Shown: one piece after another, positions 14,469 through 26,026 of the stretch | Numbering within the stretch: the stretch's first letter is position 1 | How the letters are laid out: each line of letters starts with the position of its first letter | Assembly: GCA_034509735.1 (NCBI GenBank) | Contig: JACGWO010000005.1 | Coordinates: 33,386,479 to 33,450,478, forward strand | Reading direction: 5' to 3' | Length of the DNA: 64,000 bases | Origin: Sesamum alatum | Taxonomy: Eukaryota > Streptophyta > Magnoliopsida > Lamiales > Pedaliaceae | Notes under the pieces: model-generated | Seen by the model: only the letters and a program-made list of their open reading frames with translations | Told to the model about the DNA's origin: nothing | The model's database searches: none | Position numbers and translations under genes: made by a program

Positions 14469-15450
14469 ACAAGCATCAACTACATTCACTCACCAGCATG
14501 AAGTTAGTAATACATTATTTAAGGTTTTGGCTAATTACAACCCAGACATCACAACAAAACACTAATCAGTGTACAGGCACAACTAATCATAACAGAACTT
14601 ATCCGATAATTTTGTTCCAATAACTGCGCTTTTTTTGTATTTTAGGTGTTATCATCCTTGATTAGGTTTAGAGAAATCAAAACATTTGGAAATGGCTTAA
14701 AGAGGTGAAGTTTCTTTTTCGCACTCTGTTATTTTGCATTTGAGTAAAACGAAAATTTCCGTGGATTGGCAATGAAATTTGGCAAGTTTGGAGGCTAGGG
14801 TCATTAATAGCATCACCACAGAGGACCAACGATATGGCAGAAAGCAAACGAACAAGAAGTACATAAATGAAAGCGCGGCACGTGGATGCTCCAACCTGTT
14901 TGATTAAAAAGCTTCTGATTGCTCAAGAAGTTCATATCCCGTGTTCTTCAATCTTCCCTCAGATACTGCAGAAAACCTCTAGAATGCTGAACTTATTGTT
15001 TCAGATTCCTCAGTCTGCAGTCCAAGATGACTTGCATGATCAAAAGACAAAAAAATAATCACCAGACAGGTCTTGGGCATCAACCATATATATATTTGGA
15101 AAGGTTCTACAATCAGCGAGCTTTAGTGGCTCCATACTATCTGCATATAATTACACTTTAACTATCTTTACCTGCCGTACTTTCTGTAGATACTTTGAGT
15201 GAATATGGAAAAAAGAAAAGAAAGAGATAGAAATTGTGGGGAAAGAATGGAGCGCAAGCATTTGAACAATTTTTTTGTATGACAAGAACAATTAGAAGTA
15301 TGGAAAGAGGAAATTGGGTATAACCAATCACAGTCATGTAAGAAGATTCTTGATCAAAGTTAAGATTATCATAGAAGGTTGAATTGATAATTACCATGAA
15401 ACAATAACCTTGGGATTTGGTTTGTAAAGGGTAATTATGAACCATGTCTT
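9831..15450. other. Long transposon-poor stretch; possible PPR 3' region or non-coding transcript
   Basis: Unlike the rest of the window this stretch has few signs of mobile elements, a more even base composition and several acceptor- and donor-like sites on the minus strand, for example a TTTCACCCACAG acceptor near 10180. No conserved protein could be assembled from it on either strand. It lies directly downstream of the PPR stop, so a spliced 3' UTR is one explanation. A (GA)n microsatellite lies at 14440-14463. Small hairpins occur at about 10250-10310 and 11025-11080. Confidence 0.3.
14440..14463. repeat. (GA)n microsatellite
   Basis: About twelve GA units in a row, seen directly. Confidence 0.9.
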
Positions 15451-17559
15451 TCACCAATAGTCACCACATGAACACAGACCATCAGCAAACCGGTGGAAAC
15501 GATTAATGTCTCTAAGGATAATCTCTCTCTTAAAAATTGCTGATGCAAACTTCATAACATTGTGACAATCACCACAAGTTCGAAGATTCTTCTTTATTCG
15601 AATGGGAGCCCCAACCGGAAGGGTCAGTATTCCATATGCAAGGGCTAATTTTTCACTGTGATACCATAGTTTCCGCTCCTCGTACTCATCCATATCATTG
15701 ATTGAATGTTGGATTTCGGGAACATATCCTCTCTGCTTCACCAGTTCTTCCAACTCAGCCAGCATCTCATATATCTCATTTGTCCTTGAATGGGATCTAT
15801 CATGAGCTTTAAAAACATGAGTCATGTTTTTCACATCAAGCCAGCTACAGCCCGGTTCTTTTCTGACTCTGTTGGACCCCATCAATCTCCTCACTTCATT
15901 TGCTTCTTCCAATCTTCCTCTACGAGCATACATGTTGTACAGCAACACGTAGTTTCCTGGATTATCTGGTTCTATTTGGAAAAGCCTCTCTGCAACTTCC
16001 CTACCCATATTAAGATCACCATACTTTCTGCATGCTCCAAGTAATGCTCCCCAAACAGATACATCAGGTTCAATTGGCATACTTTCCACAAATTTCTTAG
16101 CATCATACAAACGGCCAGCACGACCAAGCAAGTCAACCATGCAAGCATAGTGTTCAATCCCTGGATTCATGTTATATCTTTGACTCATCAAATTAAAGTA
16201 AGAAAACCCATCATCAACACGCCCAGTATGCCCACAAGCTGATAAAACAGAAACAAAAGTTATATAATCAGGCTCAACACCCGCTTGCATCATATCATCA
16301 AATAATTCTATAACCTGGTTTGCACAGCCATGTTGTTGGAATGCAGAAAGCATGGCCGTCCATGATATCACATTGTGCTCTTCGTTTTCAGTAAAGGCCC
16401 GTCTAGCATCAACCAAACTCCCACATTTTGCATACATTGTAATCAATGAGCTAGCAACACATGTATTTCCCCCTAACCCCATTTTTATTATTTGATTATG
16501 GATCAAAGCACCCTGATCAAATGCAGCAATACATGCAGCAGCATGAAGCACCGTTGAAAATGATGCCTCATCAGGCAATATGCCTTCACGTCTCATAACC
16601 CAAAAGTAATTGCACGCATCCTCAAAATTACTATTTTGAACAAAACCCATCACCATAATATTCCATGTAACCACATCTCTATCTTCCGTATTCCTAAACA
16701 ATTTTTCAGCATCATCAAAGACGCCACACTTACAATACATATCCATTAAAGAATTCTTTACATAGGCCAAATATTCCAACCCATGCTTCAAGACTACTCC
16801 ATGAACTTGCCTCCCAATTGCCACCCCACACACGTGAGCACAAGCACTCAAAACACTCGAAAAACTCACTTCATCAGGTCTTATTGCGTCCTCTCCAATC
16901 AGGCGAGTGAAGAAGCAAATCGCCTGATCGTAACACCCATTTCTCAATAACCCAACGATCACAGAGTTCCACGAAACAAGGTTCCTTTCAGGCATTTCAT
17001 CAAACACTCTCCTCGCACAACCCAATTCTCCAGACTTCGCATACATATCCACCAATGCACTGCCCACAAACACATCGGATTCAAATCCATGTTTACATAT
17101 CAAACAATGCATCTGTTTCCCCACCCTCGTATCACCACAAGCCGGTAAAACAGCCGAAAATGTAAAATGGTTGGGAGAGATATTCCTTCCCCTCAACTCA
17201 TTAAAAAACGCAAGAGCCTTCAAAGGTAAATTACAATGTGAAAGCTGGGTTATAAGAGAAGTGTAAGTGAACACATTCTTAGTCCCATCCAAATGGGTTC
17301 TTGAATTCGAAGCTGAAAACAGCGCCAGCGATTGAGATACGTGACCACACTTGGAATACAGGTTGAGAAGGCAGTTGAACAGGAACGGGGAAGAAAGGCA
17401 ACTTCGTGTAATGAGCTGACCATGGATTTGGGCTGCATGCTTCAGATTTTTAGCTCTGTTCAGGAGTTCACTGAATTGGGTCGGAGAAACATACGACGAG
17501 CGCTGTACAATGTGGAGCTTCGGAGCGACAGATTTTTTCAGCGGAAATGGAGCTTTCAT
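15451..17559 (-). CDS. PPR-DYW protein, probable organelle RNA-editing factor
   Basis: An intronless frame of 702 residues is read from the ATG at 17559. The frame stays open upstream to 17760 but has no ATG there, so the first in-frame ATG is used. After a basic, Ser/Leu-rich N-terminus suited to organelle import come tandem pentatricopeptide motifs of the P-L-S type, with recurring cores such as LVDMYAKSGELGCARRVFDEM and VVTWNIMVMGFVQN. E and E+ regions follow (EPGCSWLDVKNMTHVFKAH). The C-terminal DYW deaminase-like domain shows HSE at residues 634-636, CGDCH with Cys662, Cys665 and His666, and ends exactly in GDYW. These are the zinc and catalytic residues expected for C-to-U editing of mitochondrial or plastid transcripts. 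Length and lack of introns are normal for the family. The family is certain; the target transcript and the organelle cannot be read from the sequence. Confidence 0.95.
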   Translation of the reverse strand: MKAPFPLKKSVAPKLHIVQRSSYVSPTQFSELLNRAKNLKHAAQIHGQLITRSCLSSPFLFNCLLNLYSKCGHVSQSLALFSASNSRTHLDGTKNVFTYTSLITQLSHCNLPLKALAFFNELRGRNISPNHFTFSAVLPACGDTRVGKQMHCLICKHGFESDVFVGSALVDMYAKSGELGCARRVFDEMPERNLVSWNSVIVGLLRNGCYDQAICFFTRLIGEDAIRPDEVSFSSVLSACAHVCGVAIGRQVHGVVLKHGLEYLAYVKNSLMDMYCKCGVFDDAEKLFRNTEDRDVVTWNIMVMGFVQNSNFEDACNYFWVMRREGILPDEASFSTVLHAAACIAAFDQGALIHNQIIKMGLGGNTCVASSLITMYAKCGSLVDARRAFTENEEHNVISWTAMLSAFQQHGCANQVIELFDDMMQAGVEPDYITFVSVLSACGHTGRVDDGFSYFNLMSQRYNMNPGIEHYACMVDLLGRAGRLYDAKKFVESMPIEPDVSVWGALLGACRKYGDLNMGREVAERLFQIEPDNPGNYVLLYNMYARRGRLEEANEVRRLMGSNRVRKEPGCSWLDVKNMTHVFKAHDRSHSRTNEIYEMLAELEELVKQRGYVPEIQHSINDMDEYEERKLWYHSEKLALAYGILTLPVGAPIRIKKNLRTCGDCHNVMKFASAIFKREIILRDINRFHRFADGLCSCGDYW

Positions 17560-18254
17560 AAAGGAATGGAACAAAAGTTCAAATTTCCTTCTTCCTGCAC
17601 AGAGTAATATATGTGAATTTGATCCTGTTCTGCCGGAGCGCTTGGAGGGAAAAGGAAAAGATTTTCTCTTCTTCTTTGGAGAAGAAAGTACAATCGTGCA
17701 ACTGGATCCGCTCCCTATCCGCCCCACCCATTTACATAGGAAGTCAAACACAATTCGCAATAAAAGAAATAATTATATTTCCGCCCCATAATTTATAATA
17801 TATTTACACAAATTAGATATGTCTTTTGAATAATTAGATAAATTATTTTTAATAAAATAATAATAATTTATATAATAATATTAATATTTTTTAAAGTATA
17901 TATATAATTTTCAATAAATATGAATTGTTTGTATAAATAATATTGATTTTTCTTAGCGGACACATCATATGTGAATAGGTGGAAATATAATTATCGCTTA
18001 ATAAAAATTGGTTAGAAATTTAATATATTTTTTTATTTTGTACATTCATCTAAAATACTTTTAAAAATTATAATTAAAAAAAGAAAACTGGATATAAATA
18101 TTGAAAAGCGAAAACCAGTTAGATAAGAGAAACAATAAATTTGTAAAAATTGGAAAGAGAAATAAGAGAAAACTTGAAATGTGATAGGAAAAAAATAGAA
18201 GATGAAAAATTATTGATAGAAAAAGATACAGAATGCATCATTTTCAATTGTAAT

Positions 18255-18725
18255 AGAAATTGTGGCACGCAATATCTGCGCGCAATAATTTTAATAAAAT
18301 TTTTACTTTATTTAATTTCATAACTTATTCTAGTATTTTAAAATTTATTACTGCCTTACGACTTCACATATAAAAACAGTTTGATAATTATTTTCTAATG
18401 CATTAATTATCAATACAGTATTGTACTCAAATTAAATTAAAAATTGAAACTTTGTAAAATATTTGTTATATTGACAATGACGATTATAATTACATGTAAC
18501 GCAAATACTAATATGTTATTTTAATTTCAATTAACAAAAAAATTTATAAAATGGGAGTATTAATTTTTTAGTAATGTAATTGCATGGAATTAATTTTCCA
18601 AATGAACTTAATTGAATAGAGTTGGGAAGTTGAAGGGCATTTTTGGTATTATAATAATTTGGTGTAGTTGTATAAAAACTTCCACTTTGTGTCTATAAAC
18701 CCCCTTCTCTTTATAATAGTATAGA
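18255..18725 (-). mobile_element. Degenerate Helitron, minus orientation
   Basis: On the minus strand a 5' end A/TCTATACTATTATAAAGAGA starts at 18725, the same start as the Helitron at 34304. A GC-rich hairpin (GCGCGCA...TGCGTGC) lies near 18262-18282, followed by CACAATTTCTAT where CTAG would be expected, so the 3' end is decayed or misplaced. The stretch 17560-18254 is A/T-rich with nothing recognised. Confidence 0.45.
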
Positions 18726-18924
18726 TAAGAGTATAGGTAAGAGCGCAGCGTTGGATCTCATTAATTAATGTAACTTAAAAATATAGAGATCAAAATATTA
18801 AGTTTGACGAATAAAATAAAACTTACATGTAATATGATTTTATTTATAGAAAAAGTAGAATAGAAATTTAAGCTAAGAAATGAAAAATCAAAATTAAAAT
18901 TGGAGAACAAATACTAACTTGCAG

Positions 18925-19050
18925 AAGACCCACTGGACCGGCCCCGCATGCCTAGCCCGTGTAATGCTGGGCTAGCGGACCGGCCCAAGAATAGCCCACT
19001 TTAGATCAGTCCTGGGCCGGTCCGGGTCACCCATCTAAAAATAAAGAAAT
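18925..19050. repeat. GC-rich hAT-arm-like fragment
   Basis: Repeated GGACCGGCCC, GGGCTAGCGGACCGG and GGGCCGGTCCGGGTC motifs resemble the arms of the hAT element at 40756-41969. No matching second arm was found. The following 19051-19514 is plain A/T-rich DNA. Confidence 0.4.
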
Positions 19051-19519
19051 GTGTAATTGCAAGTCGGGACCAAGCCCAACGGTGGAGACTGGAGACAGCT
19101 GAATTTAAGGTAAATTAGTCTTGAAATTTGACAAAGTTATAAATATTTTCTTGTTGTTTTGGAAATTATCAACACTTCTGGCGTTTGATAAAATTATGTA
19201 ATTCCTGGATAGAGACGATCAACTCTGCCTTTTATTGTATTTTTCTTAAATAAAAGAAAACAAAAAAATGTACAAATACTGTGCGCTTAATCCATAAAAT
19301 TTTTTAAAAATAATTATGTTTCGTAGTCCACGAGGGCATTTTATAAAATTCTAAAAAATAAATAGAAACCTAAAGAATCAGTCTAGTTATTTGATAATCA
19401 TTAAAATCATGAGAGTATTTATAATTTTTCAAACAACGAGTAAGTATTTTTAATTATAAAATTTTTAAGAAAACTCATCGAGTGTGGGCTAAAATTTTCC
19501 ATTGGCATATGCCAGTTCC

Positions 19520-20205
19520 GGGCAAAATGTATTTTTTGGTCCCGTAAGACTAGAGTATTTGATGGTGTAAGATTCAAGAGATTGTTGATCTAAACATGGT
19601 GACTTGAAACGACGTCGCGAGACAAACAACTTTTAGAAACTCTTCCAAAAGTTGAAACTGTAAACTTCAATATATGAAAAAAGGTCCCTTTTACAAAGGA
19701 TATCACCCCCTATTTATAGTACATGATATGGGGTGAAAATACAATATTGTCCCTCAACCGCCTTCAATCCAACGGCCAAGATTTAATCAGTAAGGGTGCC
19801 TTGGTAATTTGGCATTACCCCACTACCTTCTATAACTTCTCCTAATAACCGCTAATAACTTCCTTCCATGGTATAACTGTAAATTTGTTTACAAGTCGAG
19901 GGTATTTCGGTAATTCGCTTATTCTAATTTCCTAACATTATCAGTATTATTCGTTTTGGTACCACAACTTATGTAGGTGGTTGTTTTAGTCTCATAAAAT
20001 ACGTTTTTCAATTTTTTTTGTCCTAAAATGTCATATGCCTTGTACATTGGACATGATATTTTAGAACCAAAAAAATTAAAAAACGTGACATTTTGGAACC
20101 AAAAAAATTGAAAAATATATTTTATAGAACTAAAATAGCTACCTACTTAAGTTGTGGTACTAAAACAAATAATTCTCTAATTTTATGGTATAAAAAAACA
20201 TTTTG
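19520..20205. mobile_element. LTR-like piece and a foldback element
   Basis: From 19520 to 19945 a less A/T-rich stretch with CCCCTATTTATAGTACATG near 19708 resembles an LTR promoter region. From about 19947 to 20205 arms such as GGTACCACAACTTATGTAGG and the inverted CTACTTAAGTTGTGGTAC form a foldback element. The two may be nested; the boundaries are uncertain. Confidence 0.45.
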
Positions 20206-20643
20206 GCCGTCCATTCTTGTCCAATACGACAAAATAAGTTTCAAAGTAGAATACGACTAGTCGAAAGCTTACACGTGGAAAGATAAGATCAGAGGTCTGT
20301 GTACATGCATGCATGCATTGTGGCTTCAGATTATGGTATTGAACATGCAATAAAAGCTAAGCATGTAGGGTGAATGTGGATGATCCGTAGCCGTTGGGGA
20401 CTCGTCTTGATGAGATGATGGACAATAGCATCATAATTTCTAAATTTACAATATTTTATAAATTTAAAAATAATAATAATAAAAAAAAGACAGACAAAGG
20501 GCTGTCGGTGCTTTTCCTAATTCTTTGCATCAAAACTTCATCATGTCCTAGTTGACTTCAACACACTAGCTAGATAAGGCCAGTCAGTGCAGCCCATTGG
20601 ATTTTTAATTTATTTCTATAAATAAAATTTTATAAGTCATTTA

Positions 20644-20853
20644 TCTATACTAATATAAATATATATATATATATTTACTCACAAATAGCGGGATACTAAT
20701 TTTTTTTATGGCAATAGTACTCCCAAGTTGGTTTCTTTTATTTATGTTGTTTCTTTCTTTTTTTTTCAAAAAAAATGTAATATTTTGTTTTATATATATA
20801 TTTATTTATAATATATTTTAAAACAATTTGCAGGAGTATGCCACGTCGACTAG
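20644..20853 (+). mobile_element. Short Helitron-like element, copy 2
   Basis: Starts TCTATACTAATATAAATA, has CTCACAAATAGCGGGATAC near the left end and ends GCCACGTCGACTAG. At 210 bp it is the clearest full-length copy, though the base after CTAG is C. Confidence 0.6.
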
Positions 20854-20929
20854 CACTTGAATGTATGGAGTGGAAATATAAAATAAGACACTGATTTTTA
20901 TATATTATACTTATTGTTGTTTTTTAACA

Positions 20930-21100
20930 TGGTTTGTAACTCGATCAATATCCCGTTGCGCGAGATCTCGTACGTTCTGATTTTGTATAAGCTACATGAT
21001 TTTGTTCTAAAATAACACATTGCTATGAAAATTAGGCCTTGAAATTTATAAGCCACTCACTTCTTGTCTAATATCGACGTGAGTAGCGCACTTACATCAT
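20930..21100 (-). repeat. Solo repeat related to the 176 bp LTR of 47676-48090
   Basis: Plus-strand order matches those repeats: AACTCGATCAATATCCCGTTGCGC, then a TATAAGCCACTCACTTCTTG block, then ATCGACGTGAG and TACATCA. It is well diverged. Confidence 0.6.
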
Positions 21101-21221
21101 TTTTCATTCTCTCTCCTTACTGTTGATCTCTGATTATATTTTGCTTGTATTATAAGTTTGCTTCATTTTTAATATTATTACAATAATAAAATTGATTATT
21201 TTAAAAAGAAAAACTTTCATC

Positions 21222-21794
21222 GGGATAAATGCAATTTTGGTCCTTAAATTTTTCCACTAAAACAGTTTTGGTCCTCAAATTTTTTGAGATTGCACTATTA
21301 GTCCTCAAACAACCATTTTTAAGTATTTTTTATCCTTCCGTTAACTTTTCCGTTAAACTTAACGAAATATTCATTTTTATTATAAAAAATGTTATTTTAC
21401 TCCCATTTTGTGCTATTTTCAACTTTTAGTATAATACACTTGATTTTTTCATTTTTCAACAAACTTAAAGGGAGAAAAAATAAAATATTGAATTTAAGCA
21501 ACAAATTTGTTGCTTCGATCAATATTTTTTATTTTTTTCTCTCTTTAAGTTTGAAGAAAATTAAAAAAAATAAGTGTATTAAACTAAAAGTTGAAAAATA
21601 ACACAAAATGGGTGTAAAGTAACATTTTTTTTACAATAAGAATGAATTTCCCGTTAGGTTTAATGGAAAAATTAGCAGAAGGATCAAAAATACTTACAAA
21701 ATGATTGTTTGAGAACTAATAATACAACTTAAAAAAATTTGAGAATCAAAACTACTTTAATGATAAAATTTTGGGCCAAAATTGCATTTATCCC
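21222..21794. mobile_element. Foldback element with GGGATAAATGC ends
   Basis: Ends GGGATAAATGCAATTTTGG and the inverted CCAAAATTGCATTTATCCC. Long inverted arms include GGTCCTCAAATTTTTTGAG. Flanks AACTTTCA at 21212-21219 and 21795-21802 suggest a target duplication of at least 8 bp. ORFs inside are low-complexity. Confidence 0.7.
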
Positions 21795-22450
21795 AACTTT
21801 CAAATCTCATGTAAAAATCAATATGTATTTTTATTTATGCACACACATCGCACCTACTCAAATTTAAACTCAAAACTTTTCGTAGCAAGTTTAAAAATTT
21901 AAGTTGTTGAGCTGTCTCCTAAGAAGTATAAAAATATATAAAAAAAGAAAAAATAGTATAATACTATGGAAGTGTAAACATACCATATTACTTGCAGAAA
22001 GCAACATATGATCTGGCGGAGGCAAGGATTGTGGCACACGTGGGAGTTTCGCACGTTGTCTAGAAAAAGTCGGTTACGCACCTGCGCCCTTGACTTTTTT
22101 CTTTTTCAGCACGAGCATGAGGAAGCATCACCCGTCATTTACGTGGGAGAAAAGACCAACTAAAACTTAAGAGAAATATTCAGATCGATTTAGCGGGATT
22201 GGAACAAATTTATAATAAATATAATATATTTATTGTATAATTGATATACAATTTAAAAAAAGTGATTAATATCTTATAACGCGATTATTATTTTTCTTTT
22301 AAGCGATTTCATTCGCTTACCCAATTTGAAAAACTTTAAAAGAAAGCGTGGATTAGATCATTTTAATTAAACATTTTTTTTCTTCCAATAGTTATAAAAT
22401 TAGATAGCTACGAAAACTTAGAGAAACTCAATAAATAGTTTTAATTTTAT

Positions 22451-22670
22451 TTATACCAATATAAAAAGAAAAGTCATGTTACACTCACAAATAGCAGTTT
22501 GTGACACCACCACACCATTTTTTTTTTATTGTACCAATAATGCCATCAAGTTTGTTTTCTTTCTTTTTTCTTATTTCATTCCTTTTTTTCTTTGAAACTT
22601 GTGTTGATTTATATATTTTTATTTTTATTTATAATATAGACATGCAAGAGCAACGCGGTAAAACAACTAG
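22451..22670 (+). mobile_element. Short Helitron-like element, copy 3
   Basis: Has ACCAATATAAAAAGAAAAG, CACTCACAAATAGCAG and the end GGTAAAACAACTAG followed by T. The left end is degenerate. Flanking 21803-22450 and 22671-23038 show nothing further. Confidence 0.5.
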
Positions 22671-23038
22671 TATTTAAAAAAATTAAGCACACAAATTGAG
22701 TGAGTCAATAACACCAAATTTCGAAAATTTCGGCAATTGTTGGAGTTGGCTTCTGCTCCATGATGTCAAATCTTGGTCTGGGGTATGCTCTGATTTGCTG
22801 TGGTGATCATATGTCAAAGTCATCCAAATTTTCTAACAACCAAAACAAGAAAGAAATTCGTTTAGCTCTATTTGCTGACAATTGATTCTTTAGACTCTTT
22901 TACATAATAATGAGCTGTTTGTATGGACTTATAACTATAGTTTTTACGCGTAATCTACTTCAGTCGCACTATAAGAGTTGAAGAATCTTCAGAAAAATTC
23001 AAAAATAAAAAAAAGAAATAACCTGCAAAAATAAGAAT

Positions 23039-23616
23039 AGGTTTAATGCAAATTACCCCTATGCACAAAGAAAAAAAAAAAAGAGATTCTGTGTTTGTGA
23101 AAATAGAGCAATTTACCCCCTCACCCCACGTGTTTCGTGTAATGCACGTGCTTTTACTTGTTTTTTTTTTCTAAATTTTTATTATAATATTATATTTACA
23201 ATATTATTTAAGAACCGTTGGATCTGATTTAAATTTAAGATCCAAATTTAAATAGTAGATCAATTGTTAAGATCTTATGTTGTTCAAACAAACGGTAGGA
23301 TTTGCTTTTTTTAAAAAAATAAAATAATATATATTATTATATTATATATTATATATAAAATAATATTTTTCTTATTAATAAATATTTATATATATTATAA
23401 ATAGTAATAAAGTATATATAAATAAAATAACTTTTTATTCTTAAAAATCATGCCCAGTCGTGGGTGGACCTGCGCGTGCACTACACCACTTCTCCAAGGG
23501 AGTAAATTACGTTAATTTTAAACACACATGGAGGTAATTTTTTTTTTTTTTTTTTTTGTCCAGGGGGGTTATTTTTCACATTATCCATATTACAGGGGGT
23601 AGCTTGCATTTTTTCC
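23039..23616. mobile_element. Mutator-like element, 10 bp target duplication
   Basis: Ends AGGTTTAATGCAAATTACCC and the inverted GGGGGTAGCTTGCATTTTTTCC. Flanked by AAATAAGAAT at 23029-23038 and 23617-23626. Same end family as 5000-5263, but expanded by an A/T-rich interior. Confidence 0.8.
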
Positions 23617-23626
23617 AAATAAGAAT

Positions 23627-25080
23627 TAGTACTTCGATGCTTAAGTCAGTAGATTAATTTACCGAATAAATAATTGAGAAACTTGAAATAATGTAAGAGC
23701 AATGGTGTAACTTGAAGTGGAATGGTAAATAATGAGATATAAGTGAGGATATGCGTATGGAGTGAAAAAATAGACGAATAACTTGTTGAAAATGGAGGCA
23801 GAAGAGTGTATAAGAATGAGTGAAATGAGTTACCTCTATGACTGCCACTGACCTCTATATTTATAGGTGGATTTGGAAGCAAAACTAGGGAGTAGGTGCA
23901 GCTTAGGATATACCATTTGAAAGCTGATTGAGTTATAACTAAGAAAAAAATGAATTGATGTTTGGACTTATCTGGACGGAGATATGATCATTTGAATGAG
24001 TCATGCCAAGTCAACCAGAGTTTTGTGGAATTTGTTTACCTGCTATTGACAGGTCAGCCACCACGGATTTAGAGGGAGTTGGTTGGAAATTTTCAGTATG
24101 ATGTGTCCCAATATATTACAATTATGCATGATGTGGAATCTATGTTGTCTGATGCCTACTGTATTGGACTTGTTTTTGGATCTACTAGGTTAGTGTAACG
24201 AGGCCAAGCCTGTAATGGGTTGGTCCATGTCCCTCAAAATAAAAGTCCAGTTCCCCAGCCCATCACTTGGATGGCCTAGCCCAGATTACACCTACGGCCC
24301 ACTGGTTTCGCCCGACCCACTTAGCTGACTCGCCCCAACCCGATTCCCACTTAGGGTTTCTTATTTGTTAAGAACCCCTCTTTCATCTGATATGTTGGTT
24401 CCTCCCTCTCCCAAAAATCGAAGCCTCCCATCCTCTCGCCTCTTGGTCATCCGCCGCCTCGTTTCCGCCCCAATGGTTTTCCCACCACAGCCCCCTTCAA
24501 CCTCTGTGGTTGTCTCCATGGTTACCGCAACCATCCCTATAAAATCCGATAGTGGATTCATGGATGGTTAGAGGTAATCAAGCGAGAATACAACTCTTCC
24601 CCCTTTCTTTTGAAAAAGCTTTGTGTAAGCCCTTTATTCTAGTTGCTAAGTGCGAGCCTTAGTGGCCACTGTGTGTTGAACCCTTTTGTGGTGCATTGCC
24701 TGAGTGATTCCTACTTCGTGCGAGTCCTGTGTGGGCAAGGACCTTAGTGGTGTGTTTTAGGGTCGGGCAACAGTCTGGGTTGCCGGCGTTTGGGGTTGTG
24801 TGCTACCAACCTCGGATCTGAAATCTGAGTCATTTGCGGCTCCTCCTCTCTCGGTGTTTTTTCTGCTCTTGGTTACATATATATTTTTGTGCTAATTCCT
24901 TTTTCTCAAGTTCTTAAGCATTCTGTTTCGTAGATATTTGTAATCTTGTTCTCCCTTTTTGTATTCTGTAATTTTTATCCCGCCTGTAATAGTAATTGTT
25001 AGGGTTTTCAGTGTGTGTCACTGGAGGGATTAATTCCCAACAAGACCAATTGGGTTGATTAGTGGGCGTCCGTTTTCTTA
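23627..25080. repeat. LTR-like and unresolved repeat sequence
   Basis: 23630-23880 carries GATGCTTAAGTCAGTAGAT and TATATTTATAGG, the same motif pair as in the insertion at 2710-3215. 24200-24600 is G/C-rich with short frames on both strands (68 and 66 codons) that mirror each other. 24700-25070 ends with AGGGATTAATTCCCAACAAG-type sequence, as seen near retrotransposon ends. I cannot assign a gene. Confidence 0.35.
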
Positions 25081-25769
25081 TGTTTGGCTTTATGAAAAAT
25101 AATTGAGCGGGGGTGCTTAGTGCTTATAATAGTACTTTTGTTTTATAATTTTGTTTTTGAATTGCATAGACTAAATTAATTTTAGCAAATAATTATAAAT
25201 AACCTCGTACAACTTTTGCTTGATAAAATTGTAAATGTAAAGTTGCTTTTTCAAATACTTAAATTTCAACTTTTTTGTTCACTTTTAATTTTTATTTTCA
25301 AGCAATCTCAACCTTTTTTTAATTAATTATTTAACTTACAACTTTCTCTACAATTCATTCCTAACAAAGGAAAAATTATTACAAACACCCTTTAATCCAA
25401 TCTTTGAGAGAGAAAAAATGACTTTAAATAATTGTCTTCGTATAAACATATTAATTGACAAAAAATCCTGCTAACTAAATTGAACCCAAAAAAAAAATAA
25501 AATAAAAATCACGAACTCCTGATGTGAAAGATAGTGATCTTCATTATTAAAAGTTTCATTTCATTTTGAAAGCAAAAGCTAAGCTGTTGATTTGAGCAGG
25601 AAACTTGTAGCTTACGACTTACGTAATTACCAGATTCTTCGATACAAATTGGCCTTTTTATCAGTAGGAATAGGATAATTAAATATTTAACACTAATTGA
25701 GTAGCGTGAAGATGAAATCTGGTGTGTTGGGTCCAGCCCAATCCCCGTAGGGTCTACACGGAAAAGAAA

Positions 25770-25900
25770 CACGTGGAGACATATGAGGGGTGAGCTGTAC
25801 ACGATGGAAGGCATCTAATTCCAAAAAGGCCCCCACCAATGAGAAAGCAGAACGTGGCCTCCCCAGTTATATTACTTCCTTCCCCCACCACTCCTATAAA
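25770..25900 (+). promoter_or_regulatory. Proximal promoter of the RCI2 gene: ABRE-like motifs, CCAAT, TATA
   Basis: A TATAAA lies at 25895-25900, about 127 bases before the start codon. Two ACGTGG cores are seen, CACGTGG at 25770-25776 and ACGTGG at 25852-25857, and a CCAAT at 25836-25840. Paired ACGTGG motifs are typical ABA-response elements and agree with the known ABA, cold and salt induction of this family. The motifs are seen directly; the regulation is inferred. Confidence 0.6.
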
Positions 25901-26026
25901 TGCAGCGTAACTGATAACTGATAAGCACCCTCTTCTGCCCACTCACTTGCTCTATTCTTCTCAACCGTCTGATCATCATCTTAACCATCAGTTTCACTCA
26001 ACAATCAAAGGGGGATTTGATTGGAA

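Noticed and set aside
15018..15036. Resemblance to miR169 (CCAAGATGACTTGC)
   Set aside because: One base is missing from the miR169 core, and no complementary arm that would form a precursor hairpin lies nearby.
24361..24571. Overlapping 66 and 68 codon frames on opposite strands
   Set aside because: Mutual shadows in a G/C-rich repeat-like stretch, with no recognisable domain or splice context.
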